64,000 bases of DNA from Wenzhouxiangella marina. GTDB lineage: Bacteria; Pseudomonadota; Gammaproteobacteria; Xanthomonadales; Wenzhouxiangellaceae. Location: positions 124,001 through 188,000 of the forward strand of contig NZ_CP012154.1 of NCBI RefSeq assembly GCF_001187785.1. The letters are read 5' to 3'. A model generated the notes under the pieces. The model made no database searches. It was not told where the DNA came from and saw only the letters and a list, made by a program, of their open reading frames with translations. This document shows, piece after piece, positions 33,731 through 42,073 of the stretch. Numbering within the stretch: the stretch's first letter is position 1; each line of letters opens with the position of its first letter. Made by a program: the position numbers and the translations under genes.

Positions 33731-34669
33731 GTGGGCACACACGATCACCGTCACCATCATCACCACCATCCGGATCCGGGAACCGAGAGCAGCGGTCGGA
33801 TCGCCCAGGTCTTCTTTCTCAACGCCGGCTTTGCGCTGATCGAGCTGATCGGTGGCCTGCTGACCAACAGCACGGCCATCCTGGCGGACGCCGTCCACGA
33901 TCTCGGCGACAGCCTGGCGCTGGGCATGGCCTGGCTGCTCGAGCGCTTCAGCCGGCGCCACCCCGATCGGGACTTCACCTACGGCTACCGTCGCCTGAGC
34001 CTGTTCGGGGCACTGATCAACTCTGCCCTGCTGGTGGCCGGGTCGATCTGGGTGCTGGCCCTGGCCGTTCCTCGTCTGGCAGACCCTGTCATGCCGGTCA
34101 CCGAAGGCATGATCGGTCTGGCCCTGCTCGGCGTGGCGGTCAACGGTGTCGCGGCCTGGCGAATCAGTGCGGGCAAGACCCTGAACGAGCGCGCCCTGAG
34201 CTGGCATCTGATGGAAGACGTGCTGGGCTGGGTGGCCGTGCTGATCGTGGCCATCGTCCTGCAGTTTGCCGACTGGCCGATCCTCGATCCCCTGCTCTCG
34301 CTGGCCTTCACCCTGTTCATCCTGTTCAACGTCAGCCGCACCATGTGGTCGACGATCAAGCTGTTCTTCCAGGCCGTGCCCGACAGGGAAATGCTGGCCC
34401 GCATCGAGCGGGCGCTGACCGAGCTGCCCGGCATCGAGACCCTGCATGATCTGCACCTGTGGTCGCTGGATGGTCAGCGACATGTATTGACCGTGCACAT
34501 CGTGCTGCGTGAGCTTGCCAGGGGAGACAGCTACGCGCGAGTCAAGGCGCGGATCGGCCAGGCCCTGGCGCCCTTCGAGCTGGCCAGTACGACGATCGAA
34601 ATCGAACAGCGCGACGAGGACTGCCGTGATGCCTCGACCGCTGGCCCGACGGGCGGATCCCTGGTGTAG
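33731..34669 (+). CDS. Cation diffusion facilitator (ZitB/CzcD-like)
   Basis: A 312-residue CDF-family metal/proton antiporter with six transmembrane helices, most likely exporting zinc. Metal-site motifs are AILADAVHDLGD and SWHLMEDVLGW; the N-terminus is His-rich (THDHRHHHHHHPDP), and the C-terminal cytoplasmic domain includes HDLHLWSLDGQRHVLTVHIVL. The start is probably GTG 33731, directly before the His stretch; an ATG 60 bases upstream lies inside oppC. It interrupts the opp operon between oppC and oppD, in the same direction and tightly spaced, so it is probably co-transcribed. Confidence 0.9.
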   Translation: MGTHDHRHHHHHHPDPGTESSGRIAQVFFLNAGFALIELIGGLLTNSTAILADAVHDLGDSLALGMAWLLERFSRRHPDRDFTYGYRRLSLFGALINSALLVAGSIWVLALAVPRLADPVMPVTEGMIGLALLGVAVNGVAAWRISAGKTLNERALSWHLMEDVLGWVAVLIVAIVLQFADWPILDPLLSLAFTLFILFNVSRTMWSTIKLFFQAVPDREMLARIERALTELPGIETLHDLHLWSLDGQRHVLTVHIVLRELARGDSYARVKARIGQALAPFELASTTIEIEQRDEDCRDASTAGPTGGSLV

Positions 34670-34703
34670 CATGGAAGACCGACTCCCATGACGAGCAATC
34701 ACC

Positions 34704-35687
34704 TTGGCGCTGCTTGAAGTCCGCGATCTGACCGTCAGCTTCGACACGCCCGATGGCGTGGTGCACGCGGTCAACGGGATCAGCTTCGATCTCGATCCGG
34801 GCGAGACCCTGGGCCTGGTCGGCGAGTCCGGCTCGGGCAAGACCCAGACGGCGCTCGCCCTGATCGGCCTGCTGGCCGAGAACGGGAAGGTCAGCGGTTC
34901 GGTGAGGTTCCGCGGGCAGGAGCTCCTGGGCATGTCGACCTCGGAACTCAGCCGGGTGCGGGGTTCGAAGATCTCGATGATCTTCCAGGACCCGATTTCC
35001 TCGCTCAACCCCTACATGACGATCGGCGATCAGCTGGTCGAGGTGCTGACCCATCACCGCAATCTGCGCCGGCGCGAGGCGCGGGCCCGAGCGGAGGAAA
35101 TGCTTCATCAGGTGCATCTCAACGACCCGGGCCAGCGCATGCGCCAGTACCCGCACGAACTCTCCGGGGGCATGTGTCAGCGCGTGATGATCGCCATGGG
35201 CCTGCTCTGCCAACCCGATCTGCTGATCGCCGACGAGCCGACCACCGCGCTCGACGTCACGGTCCAGTCGCAGATCAACACCCTGATGGGCGAGCTGTCC
35301 GAGCAGAGTTCGACGGCGATCCTGCTGATCACCCATGACCTCGGCGTGGTCGCCGGCCTCTGCCATCGCGTGCTGGTGATGTACGCCGGGCAGGAGATGG
35401 AAATGGCCGGCGTGGATGATCTCTTCGCCGACCCGCGCCATCCCTACACGGAGGGCCTGCTCAATTCCGTCCCGCGCCTGGACAGGGCGCGCTCGGGCAT
35501 CCTGAACGCCATCCCCGGGAACCCGCCCAACCTGCTCGACGTGCCGGCGGGCTGCCCCTTCTCCAGCCGCTGTCGTTACGCCTTTGATCGCTGCCGCGAG
35601 CGGCCCGGGTTCGAGGCTCTGGGCGAGGGTCGCTTCAAGCGTTGCCATCTGGATGCGCTGCCCGCAGCGAGGGAGGAGGTCGGATGA
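34704..35687 (+). CDS. oppD: Oligopeptide ABC transporter ATPase OppD
   Basis: A 327-residue peptide-importer ATPase. Walker [10 protein letters not shown], signature [12 protein letters not shown], Walker [13 protein letters not shown], and the C-terminal oligopeptide-transporter tail with cysteines ([14 protein letters not shown], a likely iron-sulfur site) are visible. The start is TTG 34704 ([13 protein letters not shown]); an ATG at 34688 is in another frame and stops quickly. oppF overlaps its stop codon. Confidence 0.93.
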   Translation: MALLEVRDLTVSFDTPDGVVHAVNGISFDLDPGETLGLVGESGSGKTQTALALIGLLAENGKVSGSVRFRGQELLGMSTSELSRVRGSKISMIFQDPISSLNPYMTIGDQLVEVLTHHRNLRRREARARAEEMLHQVHLNDPGQRMRQYPHELSGGMCQRVMIAMGLLCQPDLLIADEPTTALDVTVQSQINTLMGELSEQSSTAILLITHDLGVVAGLCHRVLVMYAGQEMEMAGVDDLFADPRHPYTEGLLNSVPRLDRARSGILNAIPGNPPNLLDVPAGCPFSSRCRYAFDRCRERPGFEALGEGRFKRCHLDALPAAREEVG

Positions 35688-36733
35688 ACGCTCGGGCACC
35701 GGTGCTCGAAGTGCGCGATCTGTCGGTCCACTTCCGCGTGGACACGGGCCGCCTGTTCCGGCACGACTACCACACGGTGAAAGCGGTCGACGGGGTCAGT
35801 TTCGACGTCAATGCCGCCGAAACCCTGGGCATCGTCGGCGAATCGGGCTGCGGCAAGTCCACCCTGGCTCGCGCCATTCTCGGCCTGGTCAAGCCCCAGG
35901 GCGGCCGTGTGGCCTGGCTGGGCAAGGACCTGCTCGGCCTCGATGAGGAGGCGATGCGCGCCAAGCGGCGAGAGATCCAGCTGATCTTCCAGGACCCCTC
36001 GGGTTCTCTCGACCCGCGCATGACCGTCGGTGACATCGTGGCCGAGCCCCTGCGGACATTCTATCCGTCGATGTCGCGCCTGCAGGTTCGCGAGCGCGTC
36101 CAGGGCATGCTCAAGCTGGTGGGCCTGCTGCCCGATCAGATCAATCGCTATCCGCACGAATTTTCCGGCGGCCAGTGCCAGCGCATCGGCATCGCGCGCG
36201 CCCTGGTGGTCAACCCGCGCCTGGTGGTCTGTGACGAGCCGGTCTCGGCCCTGGACGTGTCGATCCAGGCCCAGATCGTCAATCTTCTGAAGAGCCTGCA
36301 GAAGAAGCTGCAGCTGTCGCTGATCTTCATCGCCCATGATCTGTCGGTCGTGCGCCACGTGTCGGATCGGGTGCTGGTGATGTACCTGGGTCGGGTGATG
36401 GAGGTGGCCGACAGGGATCGGATCTACCTCGAGCCGCGCCACCCCTACACTCGGGCCCTGATTGAATCGGTGCCGATTCCCGACCCGGTCAAGGAGCGCG
36501 AGCGCGCTCGCCGTTCCCTCAAGGGCGACATGCCCTCACCGCTCGATCCGCCGTCGGGTTGTGTCTTCCGGACCCGCTGCCCGGTGGCGATTCCAGCCTG
36601 CGCGGAGAAAGTGCCCGGCCTGGAAACCCTGGACAGCGGTCGCCAGGTGGCCTGTATCCGTCACCGCGAGCTGCGCGAGGAGCTGGCGCCGCCCGAGGCT
36701 TCTCAGGAGACGTCCGGCTCGGGCGCCGGATAG
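35684..36733 (+). CDS. oppF: Oligopeptide ABC transporter ATPase OppF
   Basis: A 349-residue second ATPase of the peptide importer, with Walker A GESGCGKST, FQDPSGSLDPRMTVGDI, signature FSGGQCQRIGIARAL, Walker B VVCDEPVSALD and the C-terminal CVFRTRCPVAIPAC cysteine cluster. The ATG at 35684 overlaps the oppD stop and has a strong GGAGGAGGT ribosome-binding site. Its last 31 bases overlap the end of the convergent membrane-anchored protein gene. Confidence 0.94.
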   Translation: MNARAPVLEVRDLSVHFRVDTGRLFRHDYHTVKAVDGVSFDVNAAETLGIVGESGCGKSTLARAILGLVKPQGGRVAWLGKDLLGLDEEAMRAKRREIQLIFQDPSGSLDPRMTVGDIVAEPLRTFYPSMSRLQVRERVQGMLKLVGLLPDQINRYPHEFSGGQCQRIGIARALVVNPRLVVCDEPVSALDVSIQAQIVNLLKSLQKKLQLSLIFIAHDLSVVRHVSDRVLVMYLGRVMEVADRDRIYLEPRHPYTRALIESVPIPDPVKERERARRSLKGDMPSPLDPPSGCVFRTRCPVAIPACAEKVPGLETLDSGRQVACIRHRELREELAPPEASQETSGSGAG

Positions 36734-37716
36734 CGCAGCTCGAAGCCCCGATCCCGGGGCAGGATCCAGCCACGGCTTTCCATCGAGTCCAGCCAGGCGC
36801 GGATCAGGCGCTCGGCATCCGCAGCCGGCACCCGGGCGCTCAGACCGACCACCGGCCCGAGCGCCGCGATCAGGGCGCTCGATTCTCCGCTGCCCTGCAG
36901 TTCCGGTTGGCCGATATCCGTCGCCCACTGCCCCGTCAGGCTGGCGCCGGAGCCGATGTCCAGGCGCTCCAGCTCGATCTCCAGACCGGCCGCCGACAAC
37001 TGCTGCCAGGCCCCGGCGACGGTGAGCAGGGCGAACTGTCGGCCCGGACCGTCGGCCGGTGCGCGCCTGAGTTGCTGCAGCCCCTCGATCAACTGGGCCA
37101 GCGCCTCGCGTTCCACGGGTTCGGCCCGGAGCTCGAGGGCCAGACCCGCGGGTGCCGAGGCCTCGAGGGCCAGCGACAGGGCCAGATGCGCTTCATCGAT
37201 CGGCGACCAGCGAAGCTCGAGAGTGGTTCGGTCTGCGTTCAGGTGGTTGCCGAGACGATCGCTCAGGCTGGCGTCCGCCAGGATGAGGGACAGCTGGCTC
37301 GGGGCATCGAGGGCCTGTTCGAGGTCGAGCTGGACCGGGCCTGCGACCAGCGCGGGTTCCGTCGACAGCTGCAGTTCGTCGCCGCGAATCTCGATACGGC
37401 TACCACCGCTCAGGCCGAGCTCGCCCTCGACGAAGTAGGCCTCATCGGACAAGGGGCTGAGCAACTGGCCGGAGAGATCGATCCAGTCAAGACCCAGGGG
37501 CGGGAAATGGCGGGCGCGCAGCTCCAGTTCCAGCGCGTCGGCGATCGCCAGGTCCGAGCTGAACCAGCCCGGCTCGAAGCTTGCCTGCTCATGGACGCCC
37601 AGTTCCTCGAGCCAGTCCGGCACCCAGCTCTGCAGATAGCCGCCGACCAGGCGGGGCAGCAACAGCAGCCACATGAGGGTCGCGATCAGGATCAATATAA
37701 TGAGCGTCTTTTTCAT
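36703..37716 (-). CDS. Membrane-anchored protein, possibly DUF945/YdgA-like
   Basis: A 337-residue protein with a single N-terminal membrane helix (MKKTLIILILIATLMWLLLLP) followed by a beta-rich periplasmic domain of amphipathic strands ending in LRYPAPEPDVS. The overall look (short anchor, repetitive LxLELxA strands, no cysteines) is that of DUF945/YdgA or AsmA-like envelope proteins, but I cannot confirm the family. Its start lies only 17 bp from the divergent rsmG start, and its end overlaps oppF. Confidence 0.6.
   Translation of the reverse strand: MKKTLIILILIATLMWLLLLPRLVGGYLQSWVPDWLEELGVHEQASFEPGWFSSDLAIADALELELRARHFPPLGLDWIDLSGQLLSPLSDEAYFVEGELGLSGGSRIEIRGDELQLSTEPALVAGPVQLDLEQALDAPSQLSLILADASLSDRLGNHLNADRTTLELRWSPIDEAHLALSLALEASAPAGLALELRAEPVEREALAQLIEGLQQLRRAPADGPGRQFALLTVAGAWQQLSAAGLEIELERLDIGSGASLTGQWATDIGQPELQGSGESSALIAALGPVVGLSARVPAADAERLIRAWLDSMESRGWILPRDRGFELRYPAPEPDVS
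37696..37701 (+). promoter_or_regulatory. Candidate -10 element of the rsmG-parAB operon
   Basis: A perfect TATAAT lies 33 bp before the rsmG start, inside the first codons of the divergent gene. No good -35 element is seen at the right distance, so the promoter is tentative. Confidence 0.35.
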
Positions 37717-37733
37717 GCGAAATCGGGAATCCA

Positions 37734-38402
37734 ATGAAGCCTGAGACGGGCGCGCTGCCGCCGGAATTCGCGGTCCTGGAACCGGCGCTGGCTCAGGGCA
37801 TCGAGGCCATGGGCCTGAGGCTGACCGAGTCGCAGCGCCATGCTCTGCTGGCCTATCTGGCCCTGCTGGCGCGCTGGGGTCGGGCCTACAATCTGACCGC
37901 CGTGCTCGAACCGCGCGAGATGGTAGCACGGCACCTGCTCGACAGCCTCAGCCTGCTGCCCTGGCTCAGGGGCGAGCGGGTCGTCGATTCCGGCACCGGT
38001 GCCGGCCTGCCGGGCGTGCCGCTGGCCATCGCCTGCCCCGAACGCCAGTTCGTCCTGATCGACGGTAACGGCAAGAAGATCCGCTTCCTGCGACAGGTCC
38101 GTCGTGAACTGGGTTTGAGCAATATCGAGCCGATCCAGGCGCGCCTCGAGAACCCACCCGACATTCCCCCGCCGGATTGCATCACGGCGCGCGCCCTGGC
38201 CCCCTTGGCCCAGCTGGTCGAATGGCACCGGGACTGGCTCGATCAGGGCGCGACTCTGCTGGCGATGAAGTCCCGCGACGTGGAAAACGAGCTTTCCGGC
38301 CTGACTGGCGCTTACAATGTCGACATCATCGATCTGAATGTGCCCGGCGAGCACGCACGACGCTGCCTGGCCATCGTCACCCGAATAGTGACCCGACCAT
38401 GA
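37734..38402 (+). CDS. rsmG: 16S rRNA (guanine-N7) methyltransferase G
   Basis: A 222-residue SAM-dependent methyltransferase that modifies G527 of 16S rRNA (the former GidB). The family marks are NLTAVLEPREMVARHLLDSLSLLPWL, the SAM loop VVDSGTGAGLPGVPLAIACP, and KKIRFLRQVRRELGL. It is followed by parA with a 4-bp overlap. rsmG-parA-parB is the usual replication-origin-proximal order in gammaproteobacteria. Confidence 0.95.
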   Translation: MKPETGALPPEFAVLEPALAQGIEAMGLRLTESQRHALLAYLALLARWGRAYNLTAVLEPREMVARHLLDSLSLLPWLRGERVVDSGTGAGLPGVPLAIACPERQFVLIDGNGKKIRFLRQVRRELGLSNIEPIQARLENPPDIPPPDCITARALAPLAQLVEWHRDWLDQGATLLAMKSRDVENELSGLTGAYNVDIIDLNVPGEHARRCLAIVTRIVTRP

Positions 38403-39184
38403 GTGAACGCAACACCCGAATCATTGCCGTCGCCAATCAGAAGGGCGGGGTCGGCAAGACCACGACCTCCCTGAACCTCGCTGCCGGCCTGGCCGAACTG
38501 AAGAAGCGCGTCCTGCTGATCGACATGGATCCCCAGGGCAATGCCAGCACCGGCTCCGGCCTGGAGCTGGGCGAGGACCAGGCCACCATCTGCGAAGTCC
38601 TGCTGGGCGAAGCCGAGGCGGCGGACACGGTCGTTCGCGTCGAGGAAATGGGCTACGACCTGCTGCCGGCCAACGGCGACCTGACGGCGGCCGAAGTCGG
38701 CCTGATGGAGGCCGAAGACCGCGCCACCGTGCTCAAGCAGGCCCTGCTACCCCTCGCCGGCCGCTACCACTACATCATCATCGACTGCCCGCCGGCGCTG
38801 AACGTGCTGACGCTCAATGCCCTGACCGCCGCCGATGCGGTGCTGATCCCGATGCAGTGCGAGTACTACGCTCTGGAGGGCCTCACCGCCCTGCTCAACA
38901 CCATCGAGCAGATCCAGAACTCGGTCAATCCGGCGCTGGAGATCGAAGGCCTGGTGCGCACCATGTACGACATCCGCAACAACCTGTCCGGCGCGGTCTC
39001 CAAACAGCTGCACGAGCACTTCGGCGACAAGCTCTACGGCACGGTCGTGCCGCGTAACGTGCGGGTGGCCGAGGCGCCCAGCTTCGGTCAGTCCGTGATC
39101 CACTACGATCGCGAGTCGCGCGGGGCGGTGGCCTACATGGGCCTGGCCGGTGAGTTCCTGCGCCGCAGCGGGGAGCGGGTCTGA
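38399..39184 (+). CDS. parA: Chromosome partitioning ATPase ParA (Soj)
   Basis: A 261-residue Walker-type ParA ATPase for chromosome segregation. The deviant Walker A is KGGVGKTTT, followed by LLIDMDPQGNAS and YIIIDCPPALNVLT; the C-terminal PRNVRVAEAPSFGQSV is typical of chromosomal ParA/Soj. It overlaps rsmG and shares one base with parB. Confidence 0.96.
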   Translation: MSERNTRIIAVANQKGGVGKTTTSLNLAAGLAELKKRVLLIDMDPQGNASTGSGLELGEDQATICEVLLGEAEAADTVVRVEEMGYDLLPANGDLTAAEVGLMEAEDRATVLKQALLPLAGRYHYIIIDCPPALNVLTLNALTAADAVLIPMQCEYYALEGLTALLNTIEQIQNSVNPALEIEGLVRTMYDIRNNLSGAVSKQLHEHFGDKLYGTVVPRNVRVAEAPSFGQSVIHYDRESRGAVAYMGLAGEFLRRSGERV

Positions 39185-40056
39185 TGGCCAAGAAGAAGGC
39201 CCTGGGCCGCAACCTCAACGCCCTGCTCGGCAAGACCCGGGCCGTCGCCGAAAAGACCGACCCCGAAGGCGAGGCCTCGGCGCTCAAGGAGCTGCCCCTG
39301 GACGTGATCCAGCCGGGCCGCTACCAGCCACGCTCCGCGATGGACCCGAAGAAGCTCGAAGAGCTGTCCGAGTCGATCCGCGCCCAGGGCCTGGTCCAGC
39401 CGGTGGTGGTTCGCCCCCTGGCCAAGGCCGGCACCTATGAACTGATCGCCGGCGAACGCCGCTGGCGCGCCACGCGCATGGCCGGCAAGGAAACGATCCC
39501 GGCCATCGTCCGGGAAATCGAAGACGAAGCCACCCTGGCTCTGGCCCTGATCGAGAACATCCAGCGCGAGAACCTGAACCCGCTGGAAGAAGCCATCGCC
39601 CTGAAACGCCTGATCGAGGAGTTCGAGCTGACCCATGGCCAGGCGGCCGAGTCGGTCGGGCGCTCCCGCGCCGCCGTCTCCAACCTGCTCCGTCTGCTGG
39701 AGCTCGCGCCGGAAGTCCGCGAGATGGTCGACCAGCGCCTCCTCGACATGGGCCACGCCCGCGCCCTGCTCTCCCTGGACCGCATCGACCAGGTCCGCGC
39801 CGCCCGCCAGGTCATCAACCTGGAGCTGTCGGTGCGCCAGACCGAGGCCCTGGTCAAGCGCATGAAGGAAGGCAAGCCGGCGAAGAAGCCCGAGGCCCGC
39901 AAGAGCGCCGATCTGGAACGTCTCGAACAGGACCTGACCGAAACCCTCTGCGCCCCGGTCAGCATCAAGCACTCGTCCTCGGGCAAGGGCCAGGTCACGA
40001 TCAAGTACACCAGCCTGGACGAACTCGACGGCCTGCTCGAGCGCTTTCGGCGCTGA
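39184..40056 (+). CDS. parB: Chromosome partitioning protein ParB (Spo0J)
   Basis: A 290-residue ParB/Spo0J protein. The CTPase/N-terminal domain shows QPGRYQPRSAMDPKKLEELSESIRAQGLVQPVVVRP, the GERRWRAT box, and the ENIQRENLNPLEEA arm. A helix-turn-helix (THGQAAESVGRSRAAVSNLLRLLEL) and a C-terminal dimerisation domain follow. It is the last gene of the operon. I found no perfect parS palindrome in this window. Confidence 0.96.
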   Translation: MAKKKALGRNLNALLGKTRAVAEKTDPEGEASALKELPLDVIQPGRYQPRSAMDPKKLEELSESIRAQGLVQPVVVRPLAKAGTYELIAGERRWRATRMAGKETIPAIVREIEDEATLALALIENIQRENLNPLEEAIALKRLIEEFELTHGQAAESVGRSRAAVSNLLRLLELAPEVREMVDQRLLDMGHARALLSLDRIDQVRAARQVINLELSVRQTEALVKRMKEGKPAKKPEARKSADLERLEQDLTETLCAPVSIKHSSSGKGQVTIKYTSLDELDGLLERFRR

Positions 40057-40071
40057 TTCGGTATCGGGCGT

Positions 40072-40697
40072 AACCACGAAGGCACGAAGGGCACGAAGAA
40101 AGATCAAGAGCGTTTTTCTGGCCGTGCCGCGCTTGACCCCTGGGCGGCTTCGAGCATCGGGTGAGGCCGGGGGCTTCGAGCGGGCCGGAGCGATCGGCTG
40201 TGTCGATGGCTGAGAGCGCACCGGCGCTGGGTGCTCGCGAATGAGCTGGCCAATCGCCCGGACTTCGGCGGCTTTCTGAAGGCCAGGTGCTCGCTGATTC
40301 ATGCGACCGAATTTGCGGCTGCTGCCGCGCCCCGACCCGCTCGATGCCCCCGACCCCACCCGCTGCAATAGCCTGAAAGCTTCCATTTGCTCCCCCTTCC
40401 GTCTCCGTGCATCCATCAGCGTGGTGTGGTGTTGCCGGCGGGCGCGGTGTGGGTCGCGGCTCGTTGCGAAAAGCTAACCGCCTGTTACGGCCAAAATCCG
40501 CACAAAAAGGAGGCAGGGAGAGACCGGGAATCGATGCGGCCATGCGGCGGCAGCCAAGCGCCCGCGAACGTTTCGTTTCCGCCAATGCCGATCTGACCCA
40601 TGCCGCGCCCGCCGGCGGCACCACACCTCGCAGGCGCCCTAGTCGTCTCCGGCAAGTTGCCTCTGCCTTTCTTCGTGTCCTTCGTGCCTTCGTGGTT
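40072..40697. repeat. 626-bp gene-free segment bounded by 31-bp inverted repeats
   Basis: The left arm at 40072-40102 (AACCACGAAGGCACGAAG and on) and the right arm at 40667-40697 are inverted copies with one mismatch in 31 bp. Each arm is a near-tandem run of the motif CACGAAGG. The 564 bp between them contain no gene I can support; open frames there are short and lack recognisable protein features. A tract AAAAAGGAGG occurs near 40503. The right arm ends at the stop codon of the histidine-kinase gene and the left arm lies 16 bp after parB. It may be a non-autonomous mobile or REP-like element. Confidence 0.75.
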
Positions 40698-42046
40698 CAA
40701 AGCGAAGCCTGGGTGGCCCCTTTCGGCAGGGTCAGTCGTGCAACGCAGCCTGGACCGTCGTCCCGGTTCTCCAGGCTGAGGCTGCCGCCGTGGCCTTCGG
40801 CGATCTGGCGGCAGAGCACCAGGCCGATCCCCGTGCCGCCGGGCTTGGTGGTGAAGAAGGGCACGAACAGGTTGTCGGGGTTGGCGATGCCGGGGCCCGA
40901 GTCGAGGACCTCGATACGAAGCGCCCGTCGATCCTGAGTCATTCGGACCTCGATCTCGCCGTCGGTCTGTTCGGCGGCGTCCTGGGCGTTCTTCAGCAGA
41001 TTGATCAACAGCTGCTCGATCTGATCTGCGTCGATGTCGGCGTTCAGGGTCGTTCCTTCGATGCGAACGGGCCGGCGAGCGTCGAGGGCGGCCGCGCGCT
41101 CGATCAGGGGTTTGACCGCCACCGCTCGCTTCTTCGGTTCCGGCAGTCGGGCCAGCAGGGCGTAGGCGGCCATGAAGCGGCCCAGGGATTCGGCGCGGTT
41201 GCCGATCACGTTCAGGGCGCTGGAGGCATCCTCGCGCCAGTCCTCGGGCAGGGGCTCGCGCTCGATCAGGTCGGCCAGAGAGCGGCTCATTGACTGGATC
41301 GGAGCCAGGGAGTTGTTGAGCTCGTGGCTGATCACGCGGATCAGGCGCTGCCAGGCGCGGCGCTCCTGTTCGCGCAGCGCCCAGCTCAGGTCCGTGATGA
41401 CGAGGAGCTCATGCGCCATGCCGTCCTCGCGGAAGGCCGCGCGGCGAATCTCCCACTGGCCGCGACCGACCGGGAAATGGTGGTGTACTGTCTGGCGGAC
41501 GGGGCCGTCGAGAAAGTCATCGAGCCCCAGCAAGGCGGCGGGCTGACCGGCCAGGGCCGTGGCCGAGCGATCCAGCAGGCGCTCGCCGGCCGGGTTGATC
41601 AGCTGCAGCCGTCGGTCGCTGGAGAAGGCGAACACGGAGATGTCGATCACATCGATGACCTTGGCCAGCAGGGCCGAGGCTTCGCGGGCGCCGAGGCGTT
41701 CCAGGCGCAGGCTCTCGGCCAGCTGATTGATCTCGCGCACGACCTCGCCTAGGGAATCGCTGAAGCGCGCTCGACGACCGCGCAGGGAGTAGTCGCCTTC
41801 GCGCAGGGCTTCCATCAGATTGCTCAGGGTCTGCAGGTGGTAGACCACGTAGCGGCGCGCCGCGATGGCGAAGCCCAGCCAGCTGCCCAGGGTCAGGGTC
41901 AGCAATAGGCCGGCCACTGCACCGTCCACCGTCGACTGATGCAGCCAGATCAGTACCAGGGCCACGGCCGGGGCGCCGCTGGCCAGGGCCAGCAGCAACA
42001 GGCGGGTCTCGAAGGCCAGGCGCCGGTCTCGCGGTGGCGGGCTCAT
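40697..42046 (-). CDS. NtrY-like sensor histidine kinase
   Basis: A 449-residue membrane histidine kinase. Two transmembrane helices (about 14-35 and 42-65) enclose almost no periplasmic loop, so a membrane or cytoplasmic cue is likely. A HAMP region, a PAS-like domain (about 130-235) and the catalytic core follow: H box VISHELNNSLAPI, N box LLINLLKNAQDAAE, G1 LDSGPGI, F box VPFFTTK, and G2 GGTGIGLVLCRQI. It lies 27 bp after its response regulator gene and is the last gene of the module. Confidence 0.92.
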   Translation of the reverse strand: MSPPPRDRRLAFETRLLLLALASGAPAVALVLIWLHQSTVDGAVAGLLLTLTLGSWLGFAIAARRYVVYHLQTLSNLMEALREGDYSLRGRRARFSDSLGEVVREINQLAESLRLERLGAREASALLAKVIDVIDISVFAFSSDRRLQLINPAGERLLDRSATALAGQPAALLGLDDFLDGPVRQTVHHHFPVGRGQWEIRRAAFREDGMAHELLVITDLSWALREQERRAWQRLIRVISHELNNSLAPIQSMSRSLADLIEREPLPEDWREDASSALNVIGNRAESLGRFMAAYALLARLPEPKKRAVAVKPLIERAAALDARRPVRIEGTTLNADIDADQIEQLLINLLKNAQDAAEQTDGEIEVRMTQDRRALRIEVLDSGPGIANPDNLFVPFFTTKPGGTGIGLVLCRQIAEGHGGSLSLENRDDGPGCVARLTLPKGATQASL

Positions 42047-42073
42047 GCCTGCGGCCTTGAAGCCGCTGCTCGA

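Noticed and set aside
37734-40056. parS site near parAB
   Set aside because: No sequence close to the TGTTTCACGTGAAACA palindrome was found in the region by eye.
40407-40937. Plus-strand open frame inside the inverted-repeat segment
   Set aside because: It runs across the repeat arm into the antisense of the kinase gene and shows no plausible protein features.
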